Of a stretch of DNA of 64,000 nt, positions 61,158 to 64,000 are shown piece by piece. The notes below the pieces were generated by a model. The model was not told where the DNA came from, searched no databases, and saw only the letters and a list, made by a program, of their open reading frames with translations. The stretch is from assembly GCA_900766135.1 (NCBI GenBank), contig CAAFUF010000004.1, positions 1 through 64,000 on the forward strand, written 5' to 3'. Position 1 is the stretch's first letter. Each line of letters begins with the position of its first letter. A program made the translations under genes and the position numbers. The DNA comes from Paenibacillaceae bacterium. GTDB lineage: Bacteria > Bacillota > Bacilli > Paenibacillales > Paenibacillaceae.

Positions 61158-61693
61158 TCGCCGTCACCTGCCTGTTCCGCCCTTCCCGGCTTCAGTTCAA
61201 ACGTACCGATATATCCCCGGCCCGGCAGCTCCTTCACCGATTGAATCAGCTCCCCGCTTAGGTCCGGCCGTTCGCGGAGCGCGGAGGAATAAGCGCTGGC
61301 CTGGCTCAGGCTGGTGAACAGGCAGGTCCAGGCCAGACCGGTCTCGCCAAACCGGACGGTTTCCAGCGTGCTGCCGGCGGGCAGCGGGGCTTCCAGGCTA
61401 TCGACCAGGGCCTTGACATCCTGTCGTTGCTCGCTCAGCTTCTCGATCAACTCAATGCCCGCGGCGCCGATTCCCGAGGCCCCCAAGCTTTGCAGTTCGC
61501 TTTGCAGCTCGGCCTGCTGCCGCTCCGTTTTGGCGATCGAAGTTTTCCATGCGTCGGCATCCTCCTGAACGCCCCAATACGCGTATCCGAGGTAGGCGCA
61601 GATGCCAAGCCCGGCGAGCAGCAGCAGGACCGGGAGAAGGACTCCGGCCGAGACCGGACGTGGTTTGGGAGGGAGCAAGTTGATATCGATCAT
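61154..61693 (-). CDS. pilN: Type IV pilus protein PilN-like
   Basis: 179 residues beginning MIDINLLPPKPRP, the PilN motif that binds PilM. One membrane helix (about 20-40) and a coiled coil follow. ATG overlaps the pilM stop (ATGA). Confidence 0.87.
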   Translation of the reverse strand: MIDINLLPPKPRPVSAGVLLPVLLLLAGLGICAYLGYAYWGVQEDADAWKTSIAKTERQQAELQSELQSLGASGIGAAGIELIEKLSEQRQDVKALVDSLEAPLPAGSTLETVRFGETGLAWTCLFTSLSQASAYSSALRERPDLSGELIQSVKELPGRGYIGTFELKPGRAEQAGDGE

Positions 61694-62619
61694 CGGTTTT
61701 CCGCCCCCTTCATGGCAAGGCCGAGGGCAATCGCATAGCTGCCTTGGTCGGCCATTTCCTGTCCGGCAAAATAGGGAGACAAGTCCACTTCGGACACGCT
61801 CACCTGATCAAAGGCCGCCGACAATTGCCGGGCGATCTCCGGTTTGTCCGGCGCGGCGCCGGCGATCACGATGCTTTGCACCCGTTCAAGTCCTTCATGC
61901 AGCGTATACTCGTAAAAATTCATGATCCGGGTCACCGAGGAGACGATTTCTCCATACCGCCATGTATTCAGCTTGTCCCCGGACACCGGCTCCAAGGGAA
62001 ATGTACGCACGAAATCGGGCAGCCCATGGTGGTACGTGTAGACCTCGGCTTCTTTGGCCTTGAAGTTGATCGCCATCACATTGCTGGACTCGCCGAGCAG
62101 GCGCTGCCCCCGGAGGATCCGCGAGAGCGCAATCGTAGCCAAATCAACCGCTTCCAGACGAAGTCCGGCCTGCTCCAGCGACGATACCAGCTCCTGGATG
62201 ACCGGACGCGGCACGGCGGCAACGAACGTTAGCAGCGCTTCCTCTTGGTTGCGGTCCTCCATCCAATGGTAATCGACCACCGGGTCCTCGAACGGCAGGC
62301 GGATGCTGCCTTCGATCTCCAGCTCGGTTACGCGCCGCTGCTGTCTTTTGTTTACTTTGGGAACTTGGAGCAATCGGATAAACGACTGGGAGGTGGGCGC
62401 GGCCAAGCGAACTTTCTTCCCGGCAAGTCCCCGGCGGTTCACCCAGCGTTTCAGCATGTCGGCGAATCCGGTCACGTCGGGAACCCCGTCCTCGTTCAGT
62501 TCGGCATCCACCGGCAGCAAACCGGCCCGTTCCACGGTACCGCGTTTGGGGTTGTATTTGACGTAACGGATGCCATCCTCATCGATCGTGATGCCGATGT
62601 GGGCCGGCCGCCGGCTCAT
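61690..62619 (-). CDS. pilM: Type IV pilus assembly ATPase-like PilM
   Basis: 309-residue actin/FtsA-like cytoplasmic protein. ITIDEDGIRYVKY at the start and SVVIAGAAPDKPEI-like segment near the end mark the nucleotide pocket. ATG 62619 overlaps the peptidase stop (TAATG). It binds PilN on the cytoplasmic side. Confidence 0.88.
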   Translation of the reverse strand: MSRRPAHIGITIDEDGIRYVKYNPKRGTVERAGLLPVDAELNEDGVPDVTGFADMLKRWVNRRGLAGKKVRLAAPTSQSFIRLLQVPKVNKRQQRRVTELEIEGSIRLPFEDPVVDYHWMEDRNQEEALLTFVAAVPRPVIQELVSSLEQAGLRLEAVDLATIALSRILRGQRLLGESSNVMAINFKAKEAEVYTYHHGLPDFVRTFPLEPVSGDKLNTWRYGEIVSSVTRIMNFYEYTLHEGLERVQSIVIAGAAPDKPEIARQLSAAFDQVSVSEVDLSPYFAGQEMADQGSYAIALGLAMKGAENR

Positions 62620-63395
62620 TAAAAAGGAATGACGTTTTGCAGATACCAATGGATGATCTCCTTTCCATACATGTAAACCACCAGGGTGCCGATCGCCAAA
62701 AAGGGACCAAACGCCAGCGTCTGGCCGCGGCTTCTGCGGCCCCGCGCTAGTTGCAGCAGTCCGGCGGCCGCGCCGGCCGCACTGGCCAGAAACAAGGCCA
62801 AGAGCACGCCGGGAAAGCCGACGACCCCGCCGAAAACGGTCAGCAGCTTCACGTCGCCCATCCCCATCCCCTTCCCGGAGGTGAGGAGGGCGATCAGCAG
62901 CAGCAGACCGCCGCCGCCAAGCGCGCCCAGCGCTTGGCTCCACAGCGGGACGCCGCCCGCCAGCGGGGCGGCGACGAGCAGCACGGCGCCGAAGCCCATG
63001 ACGGCACCGTTGGGGATGATCTGCGCGGTCAGGTCGGTGACCGTGCAGATCACGGCCAGGGCGGTCAGCAGCAGGCCGACCGCCCATGCGCCCGATGCAC
63101 CGAACTGCAGGTGCATCAGCGCGAACAGCGCCGCCGTCGCGAGGGCGGCGGCGAGGTCTCCGGCCCGGCACAGCCGGCCGGAGGCGGGGGCGGCAGCGGC
63201 GCTGGCGTTAGCCGCGCCGCCCGCGGGCTCGCCCCAGGCGGGCGCTTCGCCTGCCGCCGGGCCTGCGGCTTCGCCGTTGGCGGCGCGTTGCCCCTCGCGC
63301 CGCGCTGCCAGCCGGCGCCCGTAACGCGCCAGGGCCGGCCCCAGGGCCAGCCCTGCGGCAAAATTCAGCGCCGTCAGGAGTAGATTCGCATCCAT
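62619..63395 (-). CDS. pilD: Prepilin peptidase (A24), N-terminal domain degenerate
   Basis: 258 residues. Catalytic aspartates D121 (TVTDLTAQIIPN) and D181 (GMGMGDVKLL) are intact in a multi-helix membrane domain. The N-terminal part that normally carries paired CxxC zinc motifs and methylates the pilin lacks them; a low-complexity Ala/Gly/Pro stretch (about 38-72) replaces it, with only C76 remaining. It probably cleaves prepilins but may not methylate them. ATG overlaps the pilin stop (TAATG); ribosome binding site weak. Confidence 0.88.
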   Translation of the reverse strand: MDANLLLTALNFAAGLALGPALARYGRRLAARREGQRAANGEAAGPAAGEAPAWGEPAGGAANASAAAAPASGRLCRAGDLAAALATAALFALMHLQFGASGAWAVGLLLTALAVICTVTDLTAQIIPNGAVMGFGAVLLVAAPLAGGVPLWSQALGALGGGGLLLLIALLTSGKGMGMGDVKLLTVFGGVVGFPGVLLALFLASAAGAAAGLLQLARGRRSRGQTLAFGPFLAIGTLVVYMYGKEIIHWYLQNVIPF

Positions 63396-63844
63396 TAGGG
63401 TTTTGTCGTGCTCCCTGGTTTACCGTCTTTCAAAGCAGTTGCGGTGAAATATATCGTATCTCCGTCCGTAACTACTAACGTAACAAGCGCCCCGGAGCTG
63501 AGTTTTGAAAAGTCAATCGTCGTCGTCTCAGCCAAGGCCTTCCCCGATTTCGGATCCGTAAGCCCGCTTTGGATATACTTGTCTGCAACCAACTGCGCCA
63601 ACGTATGCGTTCCTGAGATCTCCCCGTTATTTTTTGTGATCGATCTCAATCTCGCCGCCTCATACAGCTGGTTCGCCGTCGCCGATCTGGCATTTGCTTT
63701 CGTATCGTCCAGCAGCCCCGTAATCAACGGCACCGCGATGGCGGCGATGACGCCGATGATCACGATAACGGCCAGCAGTTCGACGAGCGTAATCCCCTTC
63801 TCTTCCTTGCGCATACGCTGAAAACGTTGGATGAGTGCTGTCAT
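63395..63844 (-). CDS. pilA: Type IV pilin (prepilin)
   Basis: 149 residues with the prepilin motif KEEKG-ITLVELLAVIVII; cleavage after G17, E5 of the mature protein kept. A DDTKANARSATANQLYEAAR helix and beta region follow. AAGGGGG precedes the ATG. Substrate of the adjacent peptidase and the main or a minor pilus subunit. Confidence 0.92.
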   Translation of the reverse strand: MTALIQRFQRMRKEEKGITLVELLAVIVIIGVIAAIAVPLITGLLDDTKANARSATANQLYEAARLRSITKNNGEISGTHTLAQLVADKYIQSGLTDPKSGKALAETTTIDFSKLSSGALVTLVVTDGDTIYFTATALKDGKPGSTTKP

Positions 63845-63887
63845 GATTGATTAACCCCCTTAAATAATTCGTATCCTTCAAACAAGA

Positions 63888-64000
63888 TTAACTGATATTT
63901 CGGTACAAGCTGAGCATCGGGATCATGACCGAAGCGACAATAAAACCTACGACGCCAGCCAGCAAGAGGATCATCACCGGCTCGATCAATTGCTTCAGCT
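63888..64000 (-). CDS. pilC: Type IV pilus platform protein PilC, C-terminal end (partial)
   Basis: The last 36 codons of PilC are visible up to the TAA at 63890-63888: IEPVMILLLAGVVGFIVAS then MIPMLSLYRNIS. The gene continues past the window edge. It precedes the pilin gene by 43 bases. Confidence 0.88.
   Translation of the reverse strand, partial: LKQLIEPVMILLLAGVVGFIVASVMIPMLSLYRNIS

Overview
The window looks like chromosomal DNA of a moderately GC-rich, endospore-former-type Firmicute, most likely Paenibacillaceae (Paenibacillus or a close relative). This is inferred from gene content and style: YesM/YesN-type two-component systems beside sugar ABC transporters, meso-diaminopimelate dehydrogenase, YcnJ/YcnI copper proteins, CcdC, YdjO, a qoxABCD quinol oxidase, strong Firmicute ribosome binding sites with frequent GTG/TTG starts, and families of degenerate intergenic palindromes. 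No rRNA, tRNA, CRISPR array or prophage was recognised. The species was not determined.

Layout. 1-821: non-coding DNA with a 160-bp tandem duplication and palindromic intergenic repeats. 822-3953: sulfate ABC transporter (sbp-cysT-cysW, no cysA visible) behind a strong promoter and a structured leader. 4231-5754: an unusual Rrf2-regulator/lactonase fusion. 5889-8604: CcdC, a membrane diguanylate cyclase, YdjO and a cold-shock protein. 8861-12201: a TPP-riboswitch-controlled transporter for a thiamine precursor. 12203-13199: a small unknown protein and an HD-GYP protein. 13353-14555: a tyrosine recombinase between two perfect, inward-facing 37-bp repeats with a dif-like core; this is the best candidate here for an undescribed mobile or invertible unit. 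14699-18696: TatD-like hydrolase, nitroreductase, LysE exporter and MocR regulator, then a decayed old-yellow-enzyme gene.

19473-27883: first carbohydrate locus, read leftward: YesM kinase, YesN regulator, solute-binding lipoprotein, two permeases and a DUF5060-type glycoside hydrolase. 28163-31358: a lipoprotein, a non-coding tract with a second palindrome family, and a three-gene unit (SPFH membrane protein, ribbon-helix-helix protein, unknown protein). 31447-43202: a copper and respiration neighbourhood: csoR-copZ-copA with a CsoR-type box before each gene, qoxABCD whose subunit II has a His/Met-rich tail, ddh, and ycnJ-ycnI. 43283-47265: glycerophosphodiesterase and MFS transporter, a domesticated-looking IS1595-type protein, and a flavin reductase.

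47400-56738: second carbohydrate locus with the same logic: YesM, YesN, binding protein, two permeases, GH43 and an MGH1-like hydrolase, with a cre-like palindrome at its promoter. 57059-60355: envelope-stress genes pspC-pspA, an NAD(P)H oxidoreductase, an AraC-regulator remnant, and an NfeD/SPFH pair. 60516-64000: a tightly overlapping type IV pilus operon (pilC end, pilin, prepilin peptidase, pilM, pilN, pilO), which runs off the right edge.
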